From the NCBI RefSeq assembly GCF_031585635.1, contig NZ_CP134196.1, forward strand, positions 372,001-436,000: DNA of 64,000 nt, in the 5' to 3' direction. Position 1 is the stretch's first letter. Each line of letters starts with the position of its first letter. This DNA comes from Paraburkholderia sp. FT54. Its GTDB lineage: Bacteria; Pseudomonadota; Gammaproteobacteria; Burkholderiales; Burkholderiaceae. Of this stretch, positions 35,222-44,984 are shown in pieces. Both the position numbers and the translations under genes were made by a program. The notes beneath the pieces are model-generated. The model saw only the letters and a program-made list of their open reading frames with translations, searched no databases and was not told where the DNA came from.

Positions 35222-36859
35222 ATGGTCCGATTCAGTTTCACACAGAAACTCTGGCTGCCGCTGGTCGTCAGCCTCGTGGCACTTCTCGCGGTGTCGGTGT
35301 CGGCGGCGTGGCTGTCGCGGCAGACGCGCATCGAGGAGCGTAAAAACGATCTGGTGAACGTGGCGCATGTCGGGCTCAGTATCGTGACGGAATATGCGGC
35401 GCTGGCGCAAAGCGGCGCGCTCAGCGAAGCGGACGCTCGCCGGCAGGCGCTCGAACGGCTGCGCGGCATACGGTACGGCGAGGACGGCTATTTCCTCGTG
35501 ATCGATTCGACACCGCGCATGGTCATGCATGCGATGAAGCCCGCGTTGAACGGCAAGGATCTCGCCAGCACCGCCGATGCCGACGGCCGTCACCACTACG
35601 TGACCTTCGCCGCGGTCGCGCAGGCGCCGAACGGCGGCTTCGTCGATTATGTGTTCCCGCATCCGCAGCAGCCGCCCGCCGCCGCGGTCGGCAAGATCGG
35701 CTACGTCGTGCGCTATGCGCCGTGGGACTGGATCATCGCAACGGGCGCTTACGTGGACGACATCGACGCCGCGTTCAAGGAGTCGCTGTATTTCGTCGGC
35801 GGAATCTTTGCCGGTGTTGCGCTGTTGCTGTCGGCGCTTGTCTCGCTGACCAATCGGAGCATCCAGCGCACAATCGGCGGCGATCCGGCCTACGTCGCGC
35901 AAGTGGCCGGCGAAGTCACCCAGGGCAACCTCGCGATTCCCATCGACATTCGCCAGGGCGATGAATCGAGCCTGCTGCATACGATGCAGCGCATGCGCGA
36001 CGCGCTCGCCCACACGATCGAACAGATCAAGGGCGCAGCCGACAAGGTGGCGACGGGCGCGCGCGAGATTGCCGGTGGAAACGCGGATCTGTCCGCACGC
36101 ACGGAAAATCAGGCGGCGTCGCTCGAGGAAACCGCGGCGAGCATGGAGCAAATGACGGCAATGGTCCGACAGACGGCGGAGAACGCGCAGACAGCGAGCC
36201 AACTGACCACCGGCGCGGAGCAGATCGTCAATCGCGGCGGCGAGATGGCGGCGCAAGCAGTATCGACGATGCAGGAGATTTCGACGGAATCGCACAAGAT
36301 GGTGGAGATCATCGCGGTCATCGAAGGCATCGCTTTTCAGACCAATATTCTCGCGCTGAACGCCGCGGTGGAAGCGGCCAGGGCCGGCGACACAGGGCGT
36401 GGTTTCGCGGTCGTCGCCGGCGAGGTGCGCACGCTCGCGCAGCGCAGCGCGGCGGCGGCGAAGGAAATCCGGACGCTGATCAGCCGCGCGGTGGAGAAGG
36501 TCGGGAGCGGCGCCGAACTCGTCGGACAAACCGGCGCGACGATTGACTCCGCCCGCGAGGCCATTGCGAAAGTGTCGGGCGTCATGCGCGATATCGCGGC
36601 GGCCGCCGCCGAGCAGAGCGCCGGCATCAATCAGGTCGGCGACGCCGTCGCGCAAATGGATAGCGTAACGCAGCAAAATGCGGCGCTGGTCGAGCAGGCC
36701 GCGGCGGTGGCGCAGACGCTGACGGAACAGGCGAGGCTGCTGCAGGTCTCGATCAGTCAGTTCAATCTGGATCCGCAGGGTGCCGGTGACGAAGGCGGGC
36801 CGCTGCGGGTCCACCGCTCGCCAGCGACAGAAGCGCGTGGATTCGCGGCCGTCGTCTGA
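35222..36859 (+). CDS. Methyl-accepting chemotaxis protein with sCache domain
   Basis: A 545-residue inner-membrane chemoreceptor. TM1 is at about 8-26, a periplasmic single Cache-2 domain follows ([35 protein letters not shown]), TM2 is at about 192-212, then a HAMP-like linker and a long cytoplasmic coiled coil. The hairpin tip [20 protein letters not shown] is canonical. GAGGCG precedes the ATG at 35222, where the membrane anchor begins; an earlier in-frame ATG would put extra polar residues before TM1. sCache_2 receptors commonly sense small organic acids. It stands as a single gene without chemotaxis partners nearby. Confidence 0.94.
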   Translation: MVRFSFTQKLWLPLVVSLVALLAVSVSAAWLSRQTRIEERKNDLVNVAHVGLSIVTEYAALAQSGALSEADARRQALERLRGIRYGEDGYFLVIDSTPRMVMHAMKPALNGKDLASTADADGRHHYVTFAAVAQAPNGGFVDYVFPHPQQPPAAAVGKIGYVVRYAPWDWIIATGAYVDDIDAAFKESLYFVGGIFAGVALLLSALVSLTNRSIQRTIGGDPAYVAQVAGEVTQGNLAIPIDIRQGDESSLLHTMQRMRDALAHTIEQIKGAADKVATGAREIAGGNADLSARTENQAASLEETAASMEQMTAMVRQTAENAQTASQLTTGAEQIVNRGGEMAAQAVSTMQEISTESHKMVEIIAVIEGIAFQTNILALNAAVEAARAGDTGRGFAVVAGEVRTLAQRSAAAAKEIRTLISRAVEKVGSGAELVGQTGATIDSAREAIAKVSGVMRDIAAAAAEQSAGINQVGDAVAQMDSVTQQNAALVEQAAAVAQTLTEQARLLQVSISQFNLDPQGAGDEGGPLRVHRSPATEARGFAAVV

Positions 36860-37116
36860 GTGTTATCACCCATCGGCGCGCTTGAACGCTTCGAATTGAC
36901 ACACCTGAAAATTGCAAACCGGCTCAGGTCTGTTATGTTCGCTGCTGAACCGTTCAATGCCTGTTCACATTCCACTCGCGATGCGGCGGCAGGCGTCGTG
37001 TCTGAACATGGCGGATTTTCGTTCCCGGAACACACGTTCGACGTGCCTATGGAGGACTGCATCTGGCCGGCGCAGCGCAAACTTCACTCGACAAGCCGCG
37101 ACGAAAGTGCAATCCG

Positions 37117-38175
37117 ATGGCGCAGGTCGCGGCCTGGAGCCGCCGCGTGGGCTGGCGCGCGGGCGTAGGCGGCGCGGGGCTGCTATTTTGCTTGCAGAGC
37201 GTGGCGGCGTCCGATGGCGGCGCGGGCACCGTCACACTGTATGGCGTGCTGGACACCAGCCTTGAAATAACCGACCCCGGCTCCGGCTGGACTCCACGCC
37301 TGGACTCGGGCGCCTATCGCGGTTCGCGGTTCGGCTTGCGCGGCAGCGAGCCGCTCGGCAACGGCACCGATCTGATCTTCACGCTGGAAAACGGCTTTAG
37401 CTCGGCCGACGGCACGCTTCAGACGCCCGGTGTTCTATTCAACCGACAAGCATGGATCGGCGCACGGAACGCGTGGGGCGAGGTGCGTTTCGGCCGGCAA
37501 TATTCGCCGATCTATATCCCGTTCAAGGGCGACCTCGACGCGTTCGGCGCGGGCACGATCGCCTCCGGACTGAACAACCTGTCGAAGATCACGCCTTACG
37601 CCAGCAACGCGATTGCGTATTTCTCACCGGTCGTCGGCGGATTCAGCGCAACCGTCATGACGGCCATTCGCGATCCTTCAGAGAACGATGGCAACGGCAT
37701 TGACGGATACTACGTCACCGCCGCCTATCAGATCGACAACCTCAGACTGTTATACGCGCGTCAGCAGACGCACGGCGCGGGCGCGCTGCGGGCGAATCTC
37801 GGCGGCGCGACCTACGCGATCGACAAAGTGCGAGTGTGGCTCGCGTTTTTCAACGGCGATGGCGGCACGCCGCTCTATCACGGCGCGGGCGGCTCGCTCT
37901 CGGCGCAATACAGCCTTTCCGCGAATGCCCGCGCGTCGCTGGGCTATGCGCACGTGCGCGACTATACCGGCGCCGGCGCGAGCGCCGACCAGTTCAGCGT
38001 GGCGTTCGAATACAACTTTTCGCGCACCTTGCTGCTCTATTTCAGCGCGGCCTATCTCGCGAATCACGACGATGCCAGCTTCACCCTGCGCGGCGTCAAT
38101 GTGATTGGCCTGCCGGTTGCGTATCCTGGCGCGCCGGTCAAGGGCGTGCAGCTCGGCGTGCTGGAGCGGTTCTAG
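37117..38175 (+). CDS. Gram-negative porin (Burkholderia OpcP/Omp38-type)
   Basis: A 352-residue outer-membrane trimeric porin. The signal peptide (1-31, ending near SVAASDG) is followed by the diagnostic TVTLYGVLDTSLE strand, then SRFGLRGSEPLGNGTDLIFTLE (eyelet region) and QAWIGARNAWGEVRFGRQYSP. The chain ends in GVLERF with the terminal Phe needed for BAM assembly. The length is typical of the Porin_4 family. It follows the chemoreceptor by about 260 bp and is probably a separate unit. The pore specificity is unknown. Confidence 0.93.
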   Translation: MAQVAAWSRRVGWRAGVGGAGLLFCLQSVAASDGGAGTVTLYGVLDTSLEITDPGSGWTPRLDSGAYRGSRFGLRGSEPLGNGTDLIFTLENGFSSADGTLQTPGVLFNRQAWIGARNAWGEVRFGRQYSPIYIPFKGDLDAFGAGTIASGLNNLSKITPYASNAIAYFSPVVGGFSATVMTAIRDPSENDGNGIDGYYVTAAYQIDNLRLLYARQQTHGAGALRANLGGATYAIDKVRVWLAFFNGDGGTPLYHGAGGSLSAQYSLSANARASLGYAHVRDYTGAGASADQFSVAFEYNFSRTLLLYFSAAYLANHDDASFTLRGVNVIGLPVAYPGAPVKGVQLGVLERF

Positions 38176-38232
38176 CATGCGCGACTGGCGCGGGCCGTCC
38201 GTTGTGTGATGAGGCGGATCGCGGAGCGAGTG

Positions 38233-39579
38233 TCATCGAGCCGGCGGCGTCGCAGCTGCCGCGCCGGTGTCGGTGCGCGGCGTCACCCGCCACACTGCAT
38301 TGCCGACGTCGTCCGCCACCAGCAGCGCCCCACGCGTATCCACCGCGACGCCGACTGGCCGGCCCACGGCGTGACCGTCGGTAGTCAGAAAACCGCTCAG
38401 GAAATTTTCCGGAGCGCCAGCGGGTTGGCCTTTGGCGAATGGGATGAACACCACCTTGTAGCCGCTGAACGGCTTGCGATTCCATGACCCATGCTGACCG
38501 ACAAAAGCGCCGCCGCGGTAATGCGCCGGGAACAGCGTCCGGTCATAAAAAGCCAGACCGAGTGATGCCGTATGGTTGCCGAGCGCATAGTCCGGTGCGA
38601 TTGCCGTGGCGACCAGGTCGGGTCGCTGAGGTTTGACGCGCGTGTCGATATGCTGGCCGTAATAGCTGTAGGGAAACCCGTAAAACGCGCCGTCTTTCAC
38701 GGCCGTCATGTAATCCGGCACGAGGTTGTTGCCCAGATCGTCCCGCTCGTTGACGGCCGTCCATAGCGCGCCGCTTTCCGGCTGCCAGGACAATCCGTTG
38801 GGGTTGCGCAATCCTGTCGCGAAGGGCCGCATCTGGCCGGACGCCACGTCGAATTCGAGAATCCGTGCGCGTCCGTCTTCTGCCCCGGCGCCGTTTTCTC
38901 CGGCATTGCTGTTCGATCCCACCGTCACGTAGAGATGTTTGCCCGAACGGTCGGCGAGGATGTTTTTGGTCCAGTGATGGTTGATCGGGCCAGCCGGCAA
39001 ATCGGCCACCTTAACGCCAGGCGTGTCGACCTGGGTCGCGTCGGGGGTGTAGTCGAATCGCAGAATGGCGTCCGTATCGGCGACATAGAGTTGCTTGCCG
39101 ATCAGCGCCATACCGAACGGCGAGTGCAGGCCACGAAGGAACACGGTCTGTTGATCGGCGACGCCGCTGCCGGTCGTATCGCGCAACAGCACGATACGGT
39201 CGGGGCTCGGCGTGCCGGCTCCCGCGCGTTTCATGACCTGCCGCCTGATCCAGCCGAACACGCCGCTTCCTTCGTCGTGTTGTTCGGGCGCGTTGCTTTC
39301 CGCCACGAGCACGTCGCCGTTCGGCAACGAGTAGAGCCAGCGTGGGTGAGTCAGCCCGCTCGCGAATTCCGTCACGACAAAGCCGTGCGGGGCGGTGGGA
39401 CGAAAGTCGGTGGTCCGCGGCTGAACGGGCGCGACATTGACCGTGGTGATCAGTGACGATTCCGGCGCGGGCAGCGCTGGTGACGGCCCAAAGCCGGTAT
39501 CGGTGGAACTCGACGGGCCTGCTGCGCACGCGGCCAGCGGCAGCAGCATCAATAAGGCAAGGCGGTTTAACTGACGCAT
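38233..39579 (-). CDS. Sorbosone/glucose dehydrogenase-like beta-propeller lipoprotein
   Basis: A 448-residue lipoprotein with lipobox LAAC (Cys18). The body is a six-bladed propeller of the soluble glucose/sorbosone dehydrogenase family: [93 protein letters not shown] (each shown in part). Related enzymes use PQQ in the periplasm to oxidise aldoses, although many homologues have no proven substrate. The catalytic His of the family probably corresponds to one in NHHW. It converges on the porin and has no adjacent cytochrome gene. Confidence 0.9.
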   Translation of the reverse strand: MRQLNRLALLMLLPLAACAAGPSSSTDTGFGPSPALPAPESSLITTVNVAPVQPRTTDFRPTAPHGFVVTEFASGLTHPRWLYSLPNGDVLVAESNAPEQHDEGSGVFGWIRRQVMKRAGAGTPSPDRIVLLRDTTGSGVADQQTVFLRGLHSPFGMALIGKQLYVADTDAILRFDYTPDATQVDTPGVKVADLPAGPINHHWTKNILADRSGKHLYVTVGSNSNAGENGAGAEDGRARILEFDVASGQMRPFATGLRNPNGLSWQPESGALWTAVNERDDLGNNLVPDYMTAVKDGAFYGFPYSYYGQHIDTRVKPQRPDLVATAIAPDYALGNHTASLGLAFYDRTLFPAHYRGGAFVGQHGSWNRKPFSGYKVVFIPFAKGQPAGAPENFLSGFLTTDGHAVGRPVGVAVDTRGALLVADDVGNAVWRVTPRTDTGAAAATPPAR

Positions 39580-39909
39580 CCGGCGCTCCTGACATTGAAA
39601 ATGCTCGACTCATCATTGTCAGGCACAGCAAGATGCTTGCCCGACACCTGCGTGCCGGCGAGCATTGCCTCTTGAGCGGCTTGTTCTGTTAGTGCGTCTA
39701 CCCCTAAAACGTCACCAGTTCACCTGGGAAGGAAACCCGCCGACAGTCGCCCTTCGTTTTCCACTGGAGATCCTTACGATGCGCTTGGCGGCAAATTCCT
39801 TCCCTGCGGCGCGCCCCGTTCGCATCGATCGGCCGGCCGCGGCGGCGGCTCTGCACAACTGCGGCGCCGAGGCTATGCTAGCGCTTTCGTCTACTTCGAG
39901 GAGCAACTG
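39580..39909. other. Divergent promoter region without a gene
   Basis: A 330-bp gap between the sorbosone-dehydrogenase-like gene and the dienelactone-hydrolase-like gene. A sequence GGCTATGCTAGC near 39871-39882 resembles an extended -10 element reading toward the hydrolase, and GAGGAG at 39897-39902 is its ribosome-binding site. Nothing else stands out. Confidence 0.4.
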
Positions 39910-40617
39910 ATGAAACAGGCAGCAGGTTCGATGATCACCTTTAGCCGGCCCGACGGCCAGCAAATCCAGGGCTATCTGGCCAAGCCACAGAAGCTGGAGG
40001 GCGCGCCCGCCATCGTCGTGATTCAGGAATGGTGGGGCGTCAACGACCAGATTCGCGGCGTGGCGGACCGGCTCGCGCAGGCCGGCTATCTGGCGCTGGT
40101 GCCCGATCTCTTTCGAGGCAAAACGACGGTGGAAGAGGAAGAAGCCCACCATCTGCTCGACGGGCTCAATTTCGGCGATGCGGCGACTCAGGACGTGCGC
40201 GGCGCCGTCCAGTATCTGAAGCAGCACGCGGCGAACGTCGGCGTGACGGGCTTTTGCATGGGCGGCGCTTTGACCTTGCTCGCGCTGTGCAATATCCCCG
40301 AAGTGTCGGCCGGCGTGGTCTGGTATGGCTTCCCGCCGCTGGAATATATCGACGCATCGAAAATCAAGGCGCCGCTGATCGGTCATTGGGCGACGCAAGA
40401 CGAGTTCTTCGTGTCTGAAACGGTCGACGCACTGGAAAGCAAGTTGAAGGACGCGAATGTCGACGTCGAGTTTCACCGCTATCTCGCCCACCACGCGTTC
40501 GCGAACGAAACGGCGGTCGGCCCGGGCCGTATCGCCCGGACGCAGTTCGATCCGGTGTGGGCGCAACAAGCCTGGGATCGCACGCTGACGTTTTTCGGCC
40601 GCACTTTGTGGAAGTGA
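39910..40617 (+). CDS. Dienelactone hydrolase family protein
   Basis: A 235-residue alpha/beta hydrolase with the Cys-His-Asp triad of dienelactone hydrolases: Cys116 in GFCMGG, Asp164 in ATQDEFF and His194 or His195 in AHHAFAN, with Glu40 in QEWWGVN as the residue that activates the Cys. It would hydrolyse a lactone or ester in the cytoplasm. There is no chlorocatechol pathway around it, so a general detoxifying or lactonase role is likelier than true ClcD/TfdE function. GAGGAG lies just upstream of the ATG. It appears monocistronic. Confidence 0.92.
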   Translation: MKQAAGSMITFSRPDGQQIQGYLAKPQKLEGAPAIVVIQEWWGVNDQIRGVADRLAQAGYLALVPDLFRGKTTVEEEEAHHLLDGLNFGDAATQDVRGAVQYLKQHAANVGVTGFCMGGALTLLALCNIPEVSAGVVWYGFPPLEYIDASKIKAPLIGHWATQDEFFVSETVDALESKLKDANVDVEFHRYLAHHAFANETAVGPGRIARTQFDPVWAQQAWDRTLTFFGRTLWK

Positions 40618-40999
40618 GCCGCGCGCTTGCCGCTTGAGACGCGCTCTGTCCGGCTAACCGCGTGTCACGCACCGGGTCGCGCCGGCGCGGACTGACGGAG
40701 TGCCGCCATGCATGGGCGGCATTCCGGAAACCTTCCACGCCGGGATCACAAATAGAAATGGGCGGCGTCGGAGGCGAGAAGACGTGGCGCCGAAAATCTC
40801 CTCAGCTTCAGGCGTGAGCGAGTCCATCGCCTCGCCGTTGCGCGGGCCGGTGCCGACCGGCATCACATCGCGCACCAGTGCATGTTCGGCGATCGCCGGC
40901 GTCTGCGCGATGAGGCCGCCGCCCCCACCCGTTTACCTATACTCCTCTCACTCTGCAAGGCCGCCCAATCGTCGTCATACCAACAAGACGGAGCCTCAC
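40618..40999. other. Intergenic region, possible decayed coding remnant
   Basis: A 382-bp gap. On the minus strand, 40760-40875 can be read as a protein-like segment (RDVMPVGTGPRNGEA, then LTPEAEEIFG), but it has no clear start, family match or support downstream. Translation signals for the next gene (GGAG at about 40990) are the only solid element. Confidence 0.35.
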
Positions 41000-42586
41000 A
41001 TGTCTGTAGCCATGCGAAGCGCGGCCCTCGGGCTGCTGACATGTTTTGCCCTGGGTGCCTGTGTCGGCGCGCCTGCCGACTCCCGATGCGGCGAAGGGTG
41101 CAAAGCGCGCGGCCAGCTTCTCGATCACCGCGTCACATTGACGCTGAGCGCCGCGGCGTTTGCGAAATTGCTGGCGTCGAGCACGGGCGGCCAGCAGCTT
41201 GCGCGGATTGCCGGTGCGCCCACGTGCGGCATCGAGATCGTAAGCTTTCGCTACCGGACCATCGGCGGCGCGGGCGAGCCTACAAACGCGAGCGGCGCGT
41301 TGATGATCCCGTCAGGAAGTTCGGCGGCATGCAGCGGACCGCTTCCTCTGATGCTCTATGCGCACGGCACCACCGCGTATCGCAATTACAACCTCGCCGA
41401 TATCACGCAAACGGACCCGGGCAACGGCGACGGTGCCGGGGAAGGCATTAGCGTGGCGGCCATGTATGCGGCACAGGGCTACATCGTGGTGGCGACCAAC
41501 TATGCGGGCTACGCCGGCTCCGATCTTCCGTACCACCCGTATCTGAATGCCGACCAGCAATCCGCCGATGTGATCGACTCGCTGCGGGCGGCGCGCTCGG
41601 CACTCGGCGAGGCGAAGCCGGAAAGCGGGACGCGCGAAAACGGCAAGCTATTCGTCACCGGCTATTCGCAAGGCGGCTTCGTTGCAATGGCGACGCATCG
41701 CGCGTTGCAGGCGGCCGGCGTCAAGGTGACCGCATCCGCGCCGGGTTCGGGTCCGTACGCACTCGCCGCCACCGCCGACGCGCTCATCCAAGGCGAGGTC
41801 AACCTCGGCGCGACGCTCTTCTCGACGCTGATCGTGACGGGTTATCAGCATGCTTACGGGAATCTCTACCGCCAGCCCGGCGATTTCTACGAAGCGGCTT
41901 ACGCGTCGGCTATCGAAACGTTGCTGCCGAGTCTGCAGCCGCTCAACACGTTGTTCACCACGGGCAAACTGCCGTCCGCGCATCTTTTCAGCAGCGAGTC
42001 GCCTGCACCGCGGTACGTCTCGATGACGCCGCCTGTTTCGCCGCCTTTGACGCCGCTGGCCTTGAAACCGCTCTTTGCCGCGGGCTTCGGGAATGCCAAC
42101 CTCGTGCGCAACGCCTATCGCCTGACACTGCTGGAGGACGCCGCCGCCAATCCCGACGGCGCATTTCCCAGCCCGACCCTTGCGATGGAACCGGCCGCGA
42201 ATCCGCTGCATCCGTTGCGCCAGGCGTTCAAGCGCAACGACTTGCGCAACTGGCTGCCGCGTGCACCTGTTCTGATGTGCGGCGGCAAGTCGGATCCCAC
42301 GGTGTTCTTTTTCAATGCGCGCATCGAGCAGGCGTATTGGCAGAACGCCAACGTGCCCGCGGGGCTTACGTCCGTGCTGGATGTGGACTCTCCCGTAGTC
42401 GGACCCAACGATCCGTATGCGCGCGTCAAGCAGGGATTCGCGGGCGCGAAAGCAGAGGTCGCGAGTCAGGCCGCGGCCGGCGGCGCGACCGACGGTGGCG
42501 CGTCAGCGGTGCTGCGGGCCTATCACGGTGAACTGGTCGCGTCGTTCTGCATGGTGGCGGCGCGGGCGTTCTTCGCCCAGTTCTGA
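41000..42586 (+). CDS. Secreted alpha/beta-hydrolase lipoprotein, lipase-like
   Basis: A 528-residue exported protein. The lipobox LGAC (Cys21) follows a short signal peptide. The hydrolase core has MLYAHGTTAY (oxyanion region) and the nucleophile elbow TGYSQGGF, with a later KSDPTVFF likely carrying the Asp; the His is probably near AYHGELV at the C-terminus. The pattern resembles the secretory-lipase group that includes fungal LIP enzymes. GGAG precedes the ATG at 41000; longer in-frame readings start in the empty intergenic region. It is followed 54 bp later by an AraC-type regulator. Substrate unknown. Confidence 0.85.
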   Translation: MSVAMRSAALGLLTCFALGACVGAPADSRCGEGCKARGQLLDHRVTLTLSAAAFAKLLASSTGGQQLARIAGAPTCGIEIVSFRYRTIGGAGEPTNASGALMIPSGSSAACSGPLPLMLYAHGTTAYRNYNLADITQTDPGNGDGAGEGISVAAMYAAQGYIVVATNYAGYAGSDLPYHPYLNADQQSADVIDSLRAARSALGEAKPESGTRENGKLFVTGYSQGGFVAMATHRALQAAGVKVTASAPGSGPYALAATADALIQGEVNLGATLFSTLIVTGYQHAYGNLYRQPGDFYEAAYASAIETLLPSLQPLNTLFTTGKLPSAHLFSSESPAPRYVSMTPPVSPPLTPLALKPLFAAGFGNANLVRNAYRLTLLEDAAANPDGAFPSPTLAMEPAANPLHPLRQAFKRNDLRNWLPRAPVLMCGGKSDPTVFFFNARIEQAYWQNANVPAGLTSVLDVDSPVVGPNDPYARVKQGFAGAKAEVASQAAAGGATDGGASAVLRAYHGELVASFCMVAARAFFAQF

Positions 42587-42640
42587 GCACGCGCAAGGCC
42601 GAAATTTCGCAGCGAGCGATGTTCGCAAAGTGCGGCTATC

Positions 42641-43666
42641 ATGCGCAGACAACGAATCTGGCTGGGAAAAACCGTGACCACCGAGTCCGTGACGAGAGAT
42701 ACGGCTCCTGCGAACTGCGTCCATAGCCACTTTAGTACGCGTCACGAAGCGCCGCGCGCGCAATTGCCCGCGTGGCGCGACCGTCTGGGCCATTTTCTCG
42801 ATGTACCCATTTCGCGCCGGCAACTGGCCGATGGCTTCAGCGGCCAGATCGACAGCTACCGTGTGGCCGATCTGGCATTCATGGACTGTCATACCGATCC
42901 GGTCTCGCAGACGCGATCCGTCGCGCGCATATCCACGGATTCGGTGCGCCAGTTCGTATTCCACGTGGCCGTGGAAGGCACGATCGAAACCCGCACCGGG
43001 CCGCATCCGAAACGCAAAGCCACGCAGTCCACGCCGGGCATTCTCGCGCTCGATATGAACCAGCCCATGCAGATGGACCGCAATGCCTGCCGCGTGCAGG
43101 CGTTGTTCCTGCCGCGTGAGCTGGTGGAATCCGTGGTGCCGGAAGCGGAGTCGATTCATGGCAGCGTGATCGACTATCACTCGCCGCTTGCGCGCATGAT
43201 TCCCGGGCAGCTGGCCGACCTGCGCCGAAGCTTGCCCGCGATGAGCGGGCCGGCGGCGTACGAGGCCATCCAGAACTGTGCATTGCTGATCGCGGCGGCG
43301 TTCGGGAAGGCGACCGGTTTGAGCGGCAATGCGCACGCCGCTGCTCGCACCGCCATGTTTGCCGCGGCGCGCCGCTATATCGATGCCCATCTCGATCAGA
43401 CGGATCTGACGCCCGACAGCGTGCTCGCCGCGTCGCGGCTTTCGCGGTCCACGCTGTACCGATTGTTCGAGCCCGAGGGCGGGCTGGCCGCGTACATCCG
43501 CAACCGCAGACTGCGTGAAGCCGCCGACGATCTGCATCGATACCGGGATAGAGCGATCGTCGAGATCGCTTACGGCGTCGGCTTTGGTAGCGCGTCGGAT
43601 TTCACCCGCGCGTTTCGTCGGGCTTACGATATGTCACCGAGCGACTTCCGGGCGCTGACGCGATAG
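42641..43666 (+). CDS. AraC-family transcriptional regulator
   Basis: A 341-residue regulator with an N-terminal AraC-binding-like domain (about 30-200) and a C-terminal double HTH (about 240-340): LTPDSVLAASRLSRSTLYRLF, then IVEIAYGVGFGSASDFTRAFRRAYDMSPSDF. A GTG at 42674 with GGGAAAA upstream is an equally likely start and would trim 11 residues. It lies between the lipase-like gene and the M20/GNAT pair, all on the plus strand, and may control either. Effector unknown. Confidence 0.9.
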   Translation: MRRQRIWLGKTVTTESVTRDTAPANCVHSHFSTRHEAPRAQLPAWRDRLGHFLDVPISRRQLADGFSGQIDSYRVADLAFMDCHTDPVSQTRSVARISTDSVRQFVFHVAVEGTIETRTGPHPKRKATQSTPGILALDMNQPMQMDRNACRVQALFLPRELVESVVPEAESIHGSVIDYHSPLARMIPGQLADLRRSLPAMSGPAAYEAIQNCALLIAAAFGKATGLSGNAHAAARTAMFAAARRYIDAHLDQTDLTPDSVLAASRLSRSTLYRLFEPEGGLAAYIRNRRLREAADDLHRYRDRAIVEIAYGVGFGSASDFTRAFRRAYDMSPSDFRALTR

Positions 43667-43742
43667 GGATGGCGGCCTCCCCGATCAACCTGCCCTACGT
43701 GCGGCACGGCATCATGAACCGACAATCGAAGGAGATGAGAAC

Positions 43743-44984
43743 GTGGTGAAGATCGATCCGGACCGCTTGCTGTCCGATCTCAAGCAACTGCGCAGTTTCG
43801 GCGCCACGGGTCCGGGCGTCGTTCGGCTGGCGCTCTCGCCGGTGGATCTGGCGTCGCGCGAATGGCTGGCCGGGCGCATGACGCAGGCGGGACTCGAGGC
43901 CGTGATCGACGGTGTCGGGACCGTGTTCGGACGCTCGCGCAAAAGCGGGCCGGCCCTCGTGATCGGCTCTCATACCGACACGCAGCCGACCGGCGGCTGG
44001 CTCGACGGCGCGATGGGCGTGATCTACGGCCTCGAGATTGCGCGAGCGCTCGCGGAAAACGAGGCGACGCGTCACTTCGCGGTGGACGTGGCGTCGTGGA
44101 TCGATGAAGAAGGCACGTTCTCCGGCCTGCTCGGCAGCCGCAGTTTTGTGGGCGAGAGCGTCGACGAGGCGATCCACGGCGCCTCCAACAGGCAAGGGCA
44201 ACGTCTCGAAGACGTGCTCGCAAGCGCGGGTCTGAGCGGGCGGCCGCGTGCGCGCTTCGAGCCGGGCCGGCAGGTCGCCTATCTCGAACCGCATATCGAA
44301 CAGGGCGGCCGGCTGGAAGCGGCCGGGAAGTCCATCGGTGTCGTCACCACGATCGTCGGGCTGCGCGAATTGCGGCTGCGTTTCACGGGGCAGCGCAACC
44401 ATGCCGGTACGACGCCCATGGCGATCCGGCGCGACGCGGGCGCGGCGCTGGTCGCCTTTATCCCGCAGATGAACGCGGCGTTCGCGCAACTCGCCGATGC
44501 CGATACCGTCTGGACGGTGGGCCGCATCGACCTCGACCCGGGCTCGCTGAGCGTCGTACCGGGCGCGGCCGAGTTGTGCCTGCAATTCCGCGACGCGAAC
44601 GCCGCGCGTTTGCAGGCGATGGAAGACACGCTCGCCGGTCTGGTGCGGGACTTCAATGCGCGCGGCTCAGTGAGCGTGGAGCTGACGACCATCGACGAAC
44701 CGATGCAGCCGGTGAGCATGCACGCGGCGCTCGCGGACCATCTCGCCCGCGCCGCCGACGCGGTGGCGCCGGGCCAATGGATCCGCATGCCGAGCGGCGC
44801 CGCGCACGATGCGCAGGTCATCGCCCGCTGCATGCCGGCTTGCATGATGTTCGTGCCGAGCATCGGCGGCGTGAGCCACGATTTCATCGAAGATACGGCC
44901 GAGGCGCACATCGTCCTCGGCTGCCAGGTCGCGGCCACGGCTGCGGCGGCGATTCTGCAGGAACAATGGGCGAAACGATCGTGA
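43743..44984 (+). CDS. M20-family amidohydrolase (N-carbamoyl-amino-acid hydrolase/AllC type)
   Basis: A 413-residue zinc-dependent enzyme of the HyuC/AllC group. Metal-site motifs are all present: GSHTDTQP (His/Asp), GGWLDGAMGV (bridging Asp), DEEGTFSG (Glu), PHIEQGGRLE and, near the end, SGAAHDAQ. The substrate-binding RNHAGTTPM of the lid domain is intact. Such enzymes hydrolyse N-carbamoyl-L-amino acids, allantoate or ureidoglycolate in the cytoplasm. The GTG start at 43743 has AAGGAG 8 nt upstream. It overlaps the GNAT gene by 19 bp, so the two are translationally coupled. Exact substrate unknown. Confidence 0.9.
   Translation: MVKIDPDRLLSDLKQLRSFGATGPGVVRLALSPVDLASREWLAGRMTQAGLEAVIDGVGTVFGRSRKSGPALVIGSHTDTQPTGGWLDGAMGVIYGLEIARALAENEATRHFAVDVASWIDEEGTFSGLLGSRSFVGESVDEAIHGASNRQGQRLEDVLASAGLSGRPRARFEPGRQVAYLEPHIEQGGRLEAAGKSIGVVTTIVGLRELRLRFTGQRNHAGTTPMAIRRDAGAALVAFIPQMNAAFAQLADADTVWTVGRIDLDPGSLSVVPGAAELCLQFRDANAARLQAMEDTLAGLVRDFNARGSVSVELTTIDEPMQPVSMHAALADHLARAADAVAPGQWIRMPSGAAHDAQVIARCMPACMMFVPSIGGVSHDFIEDTAEAHIVLGCQVAATAAAAILQEQWAKRS

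Noticed and set aside
35084..36814. A minus-strand frame of over 570 residues opposite the chemoreceptor
   Set aside because: No motif and strongly Arg/His-biased; the plus-strand product has unmistakable MCP signatures.
40654..40875. Protein-like minus-strand segment before the lipase-like gene
   Set aside because: A short readable stretch only, with no start, no family and an unrelated tail; recorded as a possible remnant but not called as a gene.
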